Shown here in pieces: positions 27,484 through 36,156 of a DNA stretch of 64,000 nt. Below the pieces are notes generated by a model, which did not search any database, had not been told where the DNA came from, and saw nothing but the letters and a program-made list of their open reading frames with translations. The stretch is from Clostridiales bacterium (GTDB lineage: Bacteria > Bacillota > Clostridia > Lachnospirales > Lachnospiraceae), in the NCBI GenBank assembly GCA_020859985.1, contig JAJBVD010000034.1, positions 62,001-126,000 on the forward strand. The letters are read 5' to 3'. The stretch's first letter is position 1, and the number at the start of each line of letters is the position of its first letter. A program made the position numbers and the translations under genes.

Positions 27484-28749
27484 TCAGTGCTCTGCCACCT
27501 CTGCGGTAAGCCAGTAGCTCTCGATCTCTGCCGCAAATCCTTCACGGTCGATCTGGCCGGCCAGATACTTCTGGAAGGAAGCGCCGAGGAGTGAATAGTG
27601 GTCATCCGGAAGATAATTGTAGTTGTCGATCAGCATGCCCGCATCCGCGTATTCCTTCACAGACTGTCCAAGCGGATCCGATACGTCAAGTGTGATGTTG
27701 CTGTAAGCCGGAACCAGCGCACAATCGTTCACGAGGAAAGACTGTCCGTCCTCATCGTATACCAGCCAGTTCAGAAAATCCTTCGCCGCCTGCACCTGCT
27801 CCTCAGAGGTATTATCAGAGGAATCGATGAAGAAATACTTGGAACCGCCGCCTACAAGCTTCTCATTTGTCCCGTCGTCCGTGTTCTGCGGAACTGCCAT
27901 GATACCCATATTCTCCGTGTAATCATACGCATTGATCACGGACCAGTCCCAGTTGCCGCCGAACATAAACGCAATCTCGCCGTCTGCCAGCATCATCTCT
28001 GTCACCTCACGCTCTGCCGCGATCGCGGAACCTGCCGCGTAATTGTACTGCATCAGCACATCAAAGGTGTCCATCAGAGAATTGAATTTTTCATTGTTGA
28101 TCAGATCCGCCGTCCCTTCCTGGAGAGCGGAAATGAATGCCTCCACGTCCTCCTGCTGCTCATATACCTCAGATAGATAATGTGCGCCAAGGGACCAGTC
28201 TTCCTTCATAATGCCAACCGGTGTCTCCATGCCGCCTGCGACCAGCGTCTCCAGCAGCTCTGTGAACGCGTCCAGGGTCGTATATGCGGACGGGTCAAAG
28301 GTCTCGCCTGTGATGGCCTCGATCGCATCTGCGTTGTAGATGATGCCGCGAGCTTCTACACAGACCGGGAAGCCGTATACCACTCCGTCAATCGCGATTT
28401 CATACTCCGTGTCGTTCACCCAGTCCTCATCGCTTAAATCTACTGCATACTCTTCAGCCAGTGAGTAGACATCCTTTGCGTCTACCATGGAAATCGTATA
28501 CGGGTCGCCGGACGCGTATCTGGTCGCCAGATGAGCGGAAACAGTGTCGCTGGAATAGTAAACCTCAATTTCTACGCCTGTCTCCGCAGAATACTCAGCC
28601 GCCTTTTCCTCAAGCTGACTCTGGATCTCAGACTTCGAATTGAAAATAGTAATGGATACTGTGTCATCCGCCAGTACCGGAAGTGCTCCCGTTGTCAGGG
28701 ACAGGATCATTGATGCCGCCAGTGCCATAGAAGTTTTTCTTTTATTCAT
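27484..28749 (-). CDS. Extracellular sugar-binding protein of ABC importer (sucrose-type, inferred)
   Basis: The 421-residue family 1 solute-binding protein starts with a signal peptide (MNKRKTSMALAASMILSLTT), apparently cleaved at VLADD. It has no lipobox cysteine, which is unusual for a Gram-positive binding protein. The body has the usual pattern: EEKAAEYSAETGVEIEVYY, DAKDVYSLAEEYAVDLSDED, YGFPVCVEARGIIYNADAIE, and IAFMFGGNWDWSVINAY. It is the first gene after the divergent AraC regulator and the start of the importer operon. Without a lipid anchor, retention could rely on the permease or another mechanism. Confidence 0.88.
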   Translation of the reverse strand: MNKRKTSMALAASMILSLTTGALPVLADDTVSITIFNSKSEIQSQLEEKAAEYSAETGVEIEVYYSSDTVSAHLATRYASGDPYTISMVDAKDVYSLAEEYAVDLSDEDWVNDTEYEIAIDGVVYGFPVCVEARGIIYNADAIEAITGETFDPSAYTTLDAFTELLETLVAGGMETPVGIMKEDWSLGAHYLSEVYEQQEDVEAFISALQEGTADLINNEKFNSLMDTFDVLMQYNYAAGSAIAAEREVTEMMLADGEIAFMFGGNWDWSVINAYDYTENMGIMAVPQNTDDGTNEKLVGGGSKYFFIDSSDNTSEEQVQAAKDFLNWLVYDEDGQSFLVNDCALVPAYSNITLDVSDPLGQSVKEYADAGMLIDNYNYLPDDHYSLLGASFQKYLAGQIDREGFAAEIESYWLTAEVAEH

Positions 28750-29119
28750 GATAGCTCTCCTTCTGATTGAATTACTGTTCTTTTTCGTGTATAATCATAA
28801 GACAAAAGCAGTGAAGTATTTCCACATTTTCATATGTCCGAATGCCGGAATTCCGTTCTGCAGTGCATCGTTCATATTTTATAAAAAATGTCGGTATTTC
28901 ATATGTATTACGTGTTTTTTAACTTTTTAAGTTAAATATTACCATTTTTCAGGTATTTTTCTCGGAATTTCTGCGATAATCCCTTGAAATCGCGTAATTT
29001 CTTTTGTTCCATCACTGTTTTTCGCTCATGATCTTATGGTGACATCATACCAGAGAAAAGTACAGATTTCTTGTTTTATATACAGAAAAAATAACACAAA
29101 ATCCAGAAAGGAGAACACT
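28750..29119. promoter_or_regulatory. Divergent control region of the sugar importer and its AraC regulator
   Basis: These 370 AT-rich bases separate the leftward binding-protein gene from the rightward AraC gene, and both starts have good ribosome binding sites. A TATAAT-like sequence appears near 28787-28792, but no pair of hexamers was convincing in either direction. AraC sites are expected here, though no clear direct repeat was identified. Confidence 0.4.
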
Positions 29120-30076
29120 ATGGCGACGAATCTGGAGGAAAAGAAAAGCCACGGCACGGATTATTTCCCCTTTGAATGCTATGGCGCGCAGGCGGAATCT
29201 AACCGATTTGTAGTGTATTATCACTGGCATCGGCAGCTTGAGATCATCTGTGTGAATCAGGGCGAACTGGTGCTTATGGTGGAGGGAGAAACGCACGTCG
29301 GACACGCCGGAGATGTATTCTTTATCAATCCAAAGCAGGTGCATCAGCTCGTTCTTGAGCAGCAAAACAGCTCGTATTTTTCCTTTGTATTTGATCCGGA
29401 ATGGCTGGATTTCAAACAGACCGACTATGTCCAGCACACGATTCTGAATCCTCTGAAAGATAAACTGGGATTCCCGCTGAAAGTCTCCTCCGAGCAGAGC
29501 TGCCACAAAATTCTGCTGCGGGATCTGCTTACCATCAAGCAGATTTACGTGATGCAGCCGGACAGCTACCGCCTGATGATCAAGATCCAGCTGTACAAAA
29601 TCCTGCTCCTGCTGGAGTCGAACCAGCTCTTCGTCCCCGTAAATTCAGCCATCCCGGTCAACCATACGCAGACCACCATCCGTATCCGGGAGCTGACGGA
29701 CTACATCTCCGCCCATTACCAGGAACACATTTCTCTGGAGCAGGGCGCGGATATCATGCATATGTCCCCAAAGTATTTCAGCTCTTTTTTTGCCAAAACG
29801 TTCCTCGTAAGTTTCACGCAGTATATCAACCATTACCGGATCGACCAGGCATGCATCCTTTTGAAGACCACCGATCTGCCTGTGATGGACGTCGCATTCG
29901 AGACGGGCTTTGAAAATTTCAGCTATTTTATCCGTAAATTCAAAGAGATTAAGGGCTGCACGCCCAAAGAATACCGCAAAGAAAAAGCCCCCGTCGCCGG
30001 AGAGGACTCTCAGGCGATCGTCGGGGGCACTGGTGAAGAATTCCGTAAAATCCAGGCGGTGCTGGAGGAACTCTAA
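29120..30076 (+). CDS. AraC-family transcriptional regulator of the sugar locus
   Basis: The 318-residue regulator has an N-terminal cupin sensor (YYHWHRQLEIICVNQGELVL, then AGDVFFINPKQVHQL). The C-terminal AraC domain has two helix-turn-helix units (ISLEQGADIMHMSPKYFSSF and LPVMDVAFETGFENFSYFIR, then KFKEIKGCTPKEYRKE). ATG 29120 follows AAAGGAGA; an upstream frame from 29036 lacks a site. A 30-residue tail after KEYRKE is longer than usual. Its divergence from the sugar importer suggests it activates that operon in response to the sugar. Confidence 0.9.
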   Translation: MATNLEEKKSHGTDYFPFECYGAQAESNRFVVYYHWHRQLEIICVNQGELVLMVEGETHVGHAGDVFFINPKQVHQLVLEQQNSSYFSFVFDPEWLDFKQTDYVQHTILNPLKDKLGFPLKVSSEQSCHKILLRDLLTIKQIYVMQPDSYRLMIKIQLYKILLLLESNQLFVPVNSAIPVNHTQTTIRIRELTDYISAHYQEHISLEQGADIMHMSPKYFSSFFAKTFLVSFTQYINHYRIDQACILLKTTDLPVMDVAFETGFENFSYFIRKFKEIKGCTPKEYRKEKAPVAGEDSQAIVGGTGEEFRKIQAVLEEL

Positions 30077-30088
30077 TATTTCATTTAA

Positions 30089-30173
30089 TGATACCTGCGG
30101 ATTTCTCCGTACTTCGGTCTGCGCTGCCGCTTCGGTCCGCGCTAAACGAGCGCCTCCCGAAATCCTGGTATCA
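30089..30173. repeat. Inverted repeat between convergent AraC and livF genes
   Basis: Outer arms TGATACC and GGTATCA, then inner GGATTTC and GAAATCC, pair around a GC-rich centre. The right arm abuts the livF stop codon. It probably works as a two-way terminator or belongs to the dispersed palindromes of this genome. Confidence 0.6.
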
Positions 30174-30872
30174 TCACTTCCCAAGATATGCTGCGCGCAC
30201 CTTCTCATCCGCCAGCAGCTCGGCTCCGCTTCCGGTCATGGTGATGCGGCCGGTCTCCAGAACATAACCGACGTCCGCGGTGCGAAGCGCCATGTTCGCG
30301 TTCTGCTCAATCAGCAGAATGGTCACGCCGTCCTTGTGTATCTCGCGGATGATATTGAAGATCTCCTGCACGATCAGCGGCGCCAGTCCGAGGGACGGCT
30401 CGTCCATCATCAGCAGCTTCGGGCGGCTCATCAGTGCGCGCGCCACGGCCAGCATCTGCTGCTCGCCGCCGGAGAGCGTGCCGCCATACTGCCAGCTGCG
30501 CTCTTTCAGGCGCGGGAACAGGCTGTAGACCCATTCCAGATCATCCGAGAGGTCATCCTTTCGCATATAGGCGCCAATCTTCAGGTTTTCCAGCACCGTG
30601 AGATCCGGGAAGATCTTGCGGCCTTCCGGCACCAGCGTGATGCCTTTGGATACGATGACGTTGGTGTCCAGCCCGGTGATGTTCTCCCCGTTGAAGGTGA
30701 TCGTACCGGAGGCCGGCTTCTCCAGCGATACGATAGAACGCAGGGTCGTGGATTTACCAGCGCCGTTTGCTCCGATCAGCGTGACGATGCTGTTTTCGGG
30801 CACTTCAAAGCTGATGCCCTTCACGGCCTCGATCCCGCCGTAATTGACTTTCAGATTGTCTACTTTAAGCAT
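30174..30872 (-). CDS. livF: Branched-chain amino-acid ABC transporter ATP-binding protein LivF
   Basis: The 232-residue ATPase has LKVNYGGIEAVKGISFEV, Walker A GANGAGKSTT, LVPEGRKIFPDLTVLENL (the LivF hallmark), signature LSGGEQQMLAVARALM and Walker B LLMMDEPSLGLAP. ATG 30872 follows GGGGGTG and overlaps the end of livG by eight bases, so translation is probably coupled. It is the last gene of livJ-H-M-G-F. Confidence 0.93.
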   Translation of the reverse strand: MLKVDNLKVNYGGIEAVKGISFEVPENSIVTLIGANGAGKSTTLRSIVSLEKPASGTITFNGENITGLDTNVIVSKGITLVPEGRKIFPDLTVLENLKIGAYMRKDDLSDDLEWVYSLFPRLKERSWQYGGTLSGGEQQMLAVARALMSRPKLLMMDEPSLGLAPLIVQEIFNIIREIHKDGVTILLIEQNANMALRTADVGYVLETGRITMTGSGAELLADEKVRAAYLGK

Positions 30873-31707
30873 CTTCACTCACCCCCAGATATGCCTCGAT
30901 GACGCGCGGATCGTTCTGTACCACTTCCGGCGTTCCTTCCATGATCAGTTTTCCGAAATCCAGCACATACACGCGGTCGGAAATCTGCATGACAAGATCC
31001 ATATGGTGCTCGATCATGAAGATCGTCATATCATACTGGTCGCGGATCTGGCTGATAAACTCCGCCAGCTCCTGTGTCTCCTGCGGGTTCATGCCCGCCG
31101 CAGGCTCATCGAGCAGCAGAAGCTTCGGCTCGGTCGCCAGCGCACGTGCGATCTCCAGACGGCGCTGGATACCGTAAGGCAACGATCCGGCGATCTCATC
31201 CTTTAAATGCGCCAGATTCTGCATTTCCAGAAGCTCCAGCGCTTCCTTTCTCATCCGCTGCTCCTCCGCGTGATTCAGCCGGAAGGTCGCGGTGAACAGG
31301 TTCTGCTTCGCGCGCATATGCTTCGCGATCAACACGTTCTCAAATACAGTCATGGAGCTGAACAGACGGATATTCTGGAACGTACGCGCGATCCCGGCAT
31401 GGGTAATCTTATCCGGCGTCAGTACCACGCGCTTCGAATATTTCCCGGCGTTCTCTCCTTTGTAGGTCTTTTTCATTTTGCCGCGCGGGTAGCTCTCCAC
31501 GATCTCTTTTCCGCAGAATTCCACACGGCCGTTGGTCGGCTCATACACGCCGGTGATGCAGTTGAACGCGGTCGTCTTTCCGGCGCCGTTCGGTCCGATC
31601 AGAGCGACGATCTCGTGTTCATTTACCTCTAAAGAAAGGTTGTCGACCGCCACCACGCCGCCAAACTGCATGGTGATGTCTTCCGCCCGAAGGATGTTCG
31701 TACTCAT
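30865..31707 (-). CDS. livG: Branched-chain amino-acid ABC transporter ATP-binding protein LivG
   Basis: The 280-residue ATPase has the LivG pattern ITMQFGGVVAVDNLSLEV, Walker A GPNGAGKTTAFNCITGVYEP, ITHAGIARTFQNIRLFSSMT, signature LPYGIQRRLEIARALA and Walker B LLLLDEPAAGMNP. An insertion of about 20 basic residues (KMKKTYKGENAGKYSK) separates the first strand region from IARTFQN. Related Firmicute proteins have shorter links there. ATG 31707 overlaps the livM stop (ATGA) and follows AAGGAGG. Confidence 0.93.
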   Translation of the reverse strand: MSTNILRAEDITMQFGGVVAVDNLSLEVNEHEIVALIGPNGAGKTTAFNCITGVYEPTNGRVEFCGKEIVESYPRGKMKKTYKGENAGKYSKRVVLTPDKITHAGIARTFQNIRLFSSMTVFENVLIAKHMRAKQNLFTATFRLNHAEEQRMRKEALELLEMQNLAHLKDEIAGSLPYGIQRRLEIARALATEPKLLLLDEPAAGMNPQETQELAEFISQIRDQYDMTIFMIEHHMDLVMQISDRVYVLDFGKLIMEGTPEVVQNDPRVIEAYLGVSEDA

Positions 31708-32783
31708 TGTGCGGCCTCCTTCCCGGCGTTCTTTTTCGCCTTTTTCTTCTGCCACCAGTCATACACGCGGGCCGGCGAAAACTCCTTATCACCCATGATA
31801 CCCTTGCGGTAAAACAGCACGACTACCATCACGATGACCGCAAAAACAACCTTACGGAATCCGCTTCGCAGAAGCGGCACCTTGAAGCTTCCAATATAAG
31901 TCTCCGTATCCAGAAAACGCAGCCACCACTCAGAGCATGCGATATAGAGGAACGAAGCCAGACAGCTGCCGGTCACGGATCCGAGACCGCCGATCACGAC
32001 GATCAGCAGAATCTCATAGGTCATGGCTGACTTGAACGTCGATGCCTGAATGGACGTCTGGTACATTGCCAGCAGGCCGCCGCCCACTCCCGCGAAAAAC
32101 GAGGAGATGCAGAACGACATTCTCTTATGCTTGGCGAGGTTGATACCCATGGCTTCCGCAGCGATCTCATCATCGCGGATAGCGCGGAACGCACGCCCGT
32201 AGGAGGAATTGATCACCAGCACGATCACTGCTATGCAGACGCCGCAGACGATCAGCGGGAACAACACCGATTTAAAGGTCGGGAATTTTCGCAGCAGGTT
32301 CGAACCATTCGTGATCATACCCAGCTTGTCCCACTGGAAGATTGCACGGATAATCTCAGCAAAGCCAAGCGTCGCAATTGCGAGATAATCGCTCTTTAAC
32401 CGAAGTGCAGGAAGTCCGATCAGCCACGCGAAGATTGCCGCAACGATTCCTGCCGCAATCAATCCTACAAACACGGGCGCAGCAAACTGGATCAGGCCGC
32501 CGTCATAATACTGGTAAACCGAAGCACGATCTGCCACCGGGATGGTCAGAACGCCATAGGTGTACGCACCGATCAGCATAAAGCCCGCCTGTCCCAGGGA
32601 AAACAGTCCGGTAAAGCCGTTCAACAGGTTCATGGACACCGCTACCAGCGCGTAAATGCAGCTCTTTTTCAGAACTGTCAGCGCGATATGTGTCGACGGG
32701 AGAATCTGCTCCAGAACAACTACAAACCCGCACAGTGCCACGAGGAGCACGGCAGAAATAATTGCATTTGTTTTCTTACTCAT
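31704..32783 (-). CDS. livM: Branched-chain amino-acid ABC transporter permease LivM
   Basis: The 359-residue membrane protein has about ten helices and the LivM signatures LNLLNGFTGLFSLGQAGFML, LIGLPALRLKSDYLAIATLG, FRAIRDDEIAAEAMGINLAK and VIGGLGSVTGSCLASFLY. A basic C-terminal tail ends in KKKAKKNAGK. It partners LivH. Confidence 0.93.
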   Translation of the reverse strand: MSKKTNAIISAVLLVALCGFVVVLEQILPSTHIALTVLKKSCIYALVAVSMNLLNGFTGLFSLGQAGFMLIGAYTYGVLTIPVADRASVYQYYDGGLIQFAAPVFVGLIAAGIVAAIFAWLIGLPALRLKSDYLAIATLGFAEIIRAIFQWDKLGMITNGSNLLRKFPTFKSVLFPLIVCGVCIAVIVLVINSSYGRAFRAIRDDEIAAEAMGINLAKHKRMSFCISSFFAGVGGGLLAMYQTSIQASTFKSAMTYEILLIVVIGGLGSVTGSCLASFLYIACSEWWLRFLDTETYIGSFKVPLLRSGFRKVVFAVIVMVVVLFYRKGIMGDKEFSPARVYDWWQKKKAKKNAGKEAAQ

Positions 32784-32798
32784 CTCATCGCCCTCCTC

Positions 32799-33683
32799 TC
32801 AGACCTTATCTGTGGCTTTTTCGCCAAACAGACCGGTCGGTTTTACAAGAAGGACAACGATCAGCAGGGCAAACGTAAACGCGTCAGAAAACGTTGTCCA
32901 GCCGAGTCCCTTGATAATGTTTTCGCAGATGCCAATAATAAACGCCCCGATCACCGCACCCGGAATCGAGCCGATACCGCCGAACACAGCCGCCACAAAC
33001 GCTTTCAGGCCCGGCATCGCACCGGAGGTCGGCACAACAGACGGATAATTTGTAAAATACAAAAGCGCGCCAACCGCCGCCAGAAATGAGCCGATGACAA
33101 AGGTCGTACTGATGACGGAATTGATCTTAATCCCCATCAGCCGACTCGTCTCAAAATCATTCGCCACAGCACGCATCGCCATACCGATCTTGGTATGATT
33201 GATCAGCTGCATCAACACGAGCACCAGAACAATCGTCAGAATCGGCGTCACAATTGTCACGACCTTGGTCGTCGCACTGCCAATCTTGATTGAATCTGAA
33301 ATCACCGGAATTGAAGGCACGATCTGCGCCAGACCGCCGGTCACATACAATGCCAGATTCTGCAGCAGATAGGAAACACCGATCGCCGAGATCATGACCG
33401 ACATACGCGGAGCGCTCCGCAGCGGCTTATATGCCACACGCTCCACCGCAAAGCCCAAAATTACCGTCGCTATGATCGTCAACGGAATCGATACATACAG
33501 CGGAAAAGACGCCGACGCATATACAAACACCAGCGCAGCCACCATAAAGATATCGCCGTGGGCAAAGTTGATCAGCCTTAAGATGCCGTACACCATCGTG
33601 TAACCGATGGCGATCAGGGCATACTGTCCGCCGACCGAGATGCCGGCCAACAGGTAAGGCAGGTTTTTGTTGATAAAATCCAT
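32799..33683 (-). CDS. livH: Branched-chain amino-acid ABC transporter permease LivH
   Basis: The 294-residue membrane protein shows the LivH landmarks GGQYALIAIGYTMVYGILRL, INFAHGDIFMVAAL, TKIGMAMRAVANDFETSRLM and AVFGGIGSIPGAVIGAFIIG. It is the second gene of the liv operon. The livM start is 15 bases downstream. Confidence 0.93.
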   Translation of the reverse strand: MDFINKNLPYLLAGISVGGQYALIAIGYTMVYGILRLINFAHGDIFMVAALVFVYASASFPLYVSIPLTIIATVILGFAVERVAYKPLRSAPRMSVMISAIGVSYLLQNLALYVTGGLAQIVPSIPVISDSIKIGSATTKVVTIVTPILTIVLVLVLMQLINHTKIGMAMRAVANDFETSRLMGIKINSVISTTFVIGSFLAAVGALLYFTNYPSVVPTSGAMPGLKAFVAAVFGGIGSIPGAVIGAFIIGICENIIKGLGWTTFSDAFTFALLIVVLLVKPTGLFGEKATDKV

Positions 33684-33707
33684 GGAAAATATCCCCTTTA
33701 CATATAA

Positions 33708-33732
33708 GGAGGCTGCAGCCTGTGCAGCCTCC
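33708..33732. other. Perfect hairpin between livJ-type and livH genes
   Basis: Arms GGAGGCTGCA and TGCAGCCTCC are perfect inverted copies around GCCTG. There is no strong T tract. It sits just before livH and after the binding-protein stop (33902), matching the position of hairpins in the other importers. Confidence 0.7.
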
Positions 33733-33776
33733 CTGCGATGTTAAAATGAAATCAATCGATTGTAAATACTATTTCT

Positions 33777-33883
33777 GCCTCCAATCAGGACTGCGCATTC
33801 CGCAGATGCGTCCTCGCCGGATGGCATCCTCGTCCTGCGGACGGGATAAACCATGCGAAGCATATGTGCAGCCGCCGGAGGCA
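33777..33883. repeat. Intergenic repeat element between livJ-type and livH genes
   Basis: Ends TGCCTCC and GGAGGCA are inverted copies, and an inner hairpin pairs CGCAT with ATGCG. The core GGCATCC...CGGGATA...GAAGC resembles the core of the element at 11744-11917. Confidence 0.5.
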
Positions 33884-33901
33884 AGAATAAATCCGCAAGG
33901 A

Positions 33902-35059
33902 TTACTCTACGCCCTGCTCCGCTACGAAATCCCACGCGATGGTCTCATGATTCGCAATTTTTACATATGCGGTGTCACGGTTCGCGTCGCCGTTCTCAGA
34001 GTCAAAAGAAATCTCGCCGGTCACACCTGTGTAGGTGGTATCCCAGAGTGCCTCATTCACTGCCGCTGCATCTGTAGAGCCAGCATTCTTAAGAGCCTCC
34101 AGTGCCACATAATATGCGTCATAGCCCATGGCCGTCACAGCTGCTACCGTGTCGTCGCCGCCGTTGTTTGCCAGATTCGTGCTGTCGGAATTGATCCACT
34201 CTTTGATATTGGCATCAAACTCCTCGTTCGCACCTTCCTGGTAGAACGTCGTTACATAAACGCTCATGCTTGTGCTTGCCGTCGCGTTCAGGATTACGTT
34301 GGAATCCCAGGTATCGCCAGCCAGAAGCGGAACCTCTACGCCCTGTGAATCAGCCGTCGCGATGATCAGCTGCGCCGCCTCTGTAGATGTCGGAGCAAAG
34401 ATAACATCTACGCCTTCATTGATAGCCGTTGTAATATAAGAAGTAAAGTCCGCAGTTCCATCCGGGAATGTATCAGAAATCACCTCGCCGCCAAGGTCCT
34501 CAAATGCCTGAGTGAAATATGTACCAAGTCCTACTGAGTAGTCATCGCCAAGCTTGGTCAGCACATACGCCTTTTTCGCCTCAAAGCTTTCAGAAGCGAA
34601 GTTCGCCAGAACCGTGCCCTGGAACGGATCCAGGAAGCAGATGCGGAAGTAATGCGTGTTGCCCTCAGTCACCTGCGGGTTCGTACAGGTAACACCGATC
34701 ACCGGGATTCCTGCCTCAGCGAAGATATCAGAAGCCGCGATCGATACGCCGGAACCATAGGAGCCAAGCACTACAGATACGCCCTGGCTTACCAGTTCAG
34801 AAGCCGCCGTCGGAGCCTTCTCTGTCGAGGACTCGTTATCCACGATCACCAGTTCTACATCATACTCTACACCATCGATCTCCACGGTCGGAGTCTCTTC
34901 ATTTGCATACTGGATACCAAGAGTCTCCTGCTTGCCGCCTGCACCGTTATCTCCGGATGCCGGCTCAAACACACCGATCTTCACGGTCTCCGCAGATGCC
35001 GTCGCCACGCAGGACAGGCACATCGTCGCACAGATCAGAGCTGCTGCTAATTTTTTCAT
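33902..35059 (-). CDS. livJ: Branched-chain amino-acid ABC transporter substrate-binding protein
   Basis: The 385-residue protein starts with a signal peptide (MKKLAAALICATMCLSCVAT) that is either cut at ASAET or lipid-modified at LSC17. The family 6 binding domain follows: VKIGVFEPASGDNGAGGKQE, LVSQGVSVVLGSYGSGVSIA, YFRICFLDPFQGTVLANFA and VIFAPTSTEAAQLI. It is the first gene of livJ-H-M-G-F and the only binding protein beside the operon. The cargo is inferred to be Leu, Ile or Val, although family members also carry other amino acids or amides. Confidence 0.9.
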   Translation of the reverse strand: MKKLAAALICATMCLSCVATASAETVKIGVFEPASGDNGAGGKQETLGIQYANEETPTVEIDGVEYDVELVIVDNESSTEKAPTAASELVSQGVSVVLGSYGSGVSIAASDIFAEAGIPVIGVTCTNPQVTEGNTHYFRICFLDPFQGTVLANFASESFEAKKAYVLTKLGDDYSVGLGTYFTQAFEDLGGEVISDTFPDGTADFTSYITTAINEGVDVIFAPTSTEAAQLIIATADSQGVEVPLLAGDTWDSNVILNATASTSMSVYVTTFYQEGANEEFDANIKEWINSDSTNLANNGGDDTVAAVTAMGYDAYYVALEALKNAGSTDAAAVNEALWDTTYTGVTGEISFDSENGDANRDTAYVKIANHETIAWDFVAEQGVE

Positions 35060-35133
35060 AGTTCATTTCCTCCTCTTTCTTTATTTAATTATCATTGGCT
35101 TCACCTTTCCGGCAAAGACCAAATCTGTTCCCT

Positions 35134-35162
35134 ATTTTATACCTTTTATGTCCGTATGGCAA
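35134..35162 (-). promoter_or_regulatory. Promoter of the liv operon
   Basis: On the minus strand TTGCCA (35157-35162) and TAAAAT (35134-35139) are 17 bases apart; TATAAA overlaps the second with 15-base spacing. The leader is about 70 bases. No CodY-type box was picked out by eye. Confidence 0.55.
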
Positions 35163-35235
35163 GGACTTTTGTCTTTTTTTGAAGAATATTTGAGCATTTA
35201 TAATTATGTTTCTGAAATATTATTATTCAGTTTGA

Positions 35236-36054
35236 ATGTTCTATAACTTTTATGTTGACTTTATTATATATTTATGTTATATTCTTGATGCCATTTATTC
35301 TCAGTTCGCAGATATTTCCAGTAACTACATGTGTTTTCTGACAGATACCAAAGATAAATCCGGAATACATAGCATTGCTTCTCCCATTGGCCGGATTTTT
35401 CAAAAATACAATCTCATCGAATACAAGGGGCCCGGCGATTCATTTGGTATCCAGAACTATTATAAATCACTTTCATACATTTACAGTTTTCCAACACACT
35501 TTCATTCAGATAAAATTCTTGAAAATACATCCCTGACACTGATTTCACATTCTTTTCCGCAAAAGCTATGGAATCATTTAAAAAGGAAAAATTTGCATCC
35601 GGCGCATAAAAGTTCCCAAAATACTCTTGAAAAAATGCTTCCGGGGCTGTATTATATCAATACAGAAATGATACCCGTGCAACTTATAATCACTTCACAA
35701 TTGACAGGAGAAGAATATCTGTGGCTGCAATCCCTAACAAACGCTCTGCCCACAAATTCTCTTCAACGGGTTGCTGCCGCTTACAGGCAGCATGAAAATG
35801 AACCGGATTACCAGACATATATGAATACCCTTATTCGGGCAAATAAATTATCGAGAGGAGAGGATGGACGTATGTTATGTGAAGCATTAGAAGAACTTTT
35901 TGCTGATGAAATGCACAAGCAGGAAAAAAACGGAATGAACAAAGTGAACCAGTTATATAAAAAACTACTAAGCAACAACAGACTTGATGACTGGCAAAAA
36001 TCTGTAACTGACGAATCTTACCAACAGAAGCTGTTAAAAGAATACGGTATCTAA
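35236..36054 (+). pseudogene. Rpn/PD-(D/E)XK nuclease-transposase family protein, probably N-terminally degraded
   Basis: The 272-codon frame resembles Rpn-type proteins common in Clostridia, with SPIGRIFQKYNLIEYKGPGD (the E-x-K part of a PD-(D/E)XK site), SFGIQNYYKSLSYIYSF, and a helical C-terminal half that includes MLCEALEELFADEM. The family normally has about 60 more N-terminal residues with the first acidic residue. Here the start is a hydrophobic, low-quality stretch with no ribosome binding site, so the gene is probably truncated. It is visibly AT-richer than its neighbours, which suggests transfer. A hairpin terminator follows at 36087. If expressed, it would lack part of the active site. 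Confidence 0.55.
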
Positions 36055-36086
36055 GCGCAAACGATTTGCATAGATGCTTTCACAAA

Positions 36087-36118
36087 GCGGGCGTTCCTCC
36101 TTCCGGAAGAACGCCCGC
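36087..36118. terminator. Hairpin between convergent Rpn-like and SGNH genes
   Basis: Perfect 10-base arms GCGGGCGTTC (36087-36096) and GAACGCCCGC (36109-36118) are followed by short T-rich sequence on each strand. It can end both transcripts. Confidence 0.7.
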
Positions 36119-36156
36119 CTTTCATTTCCATTCTCATTCTATTATAGCAGCTTTCC

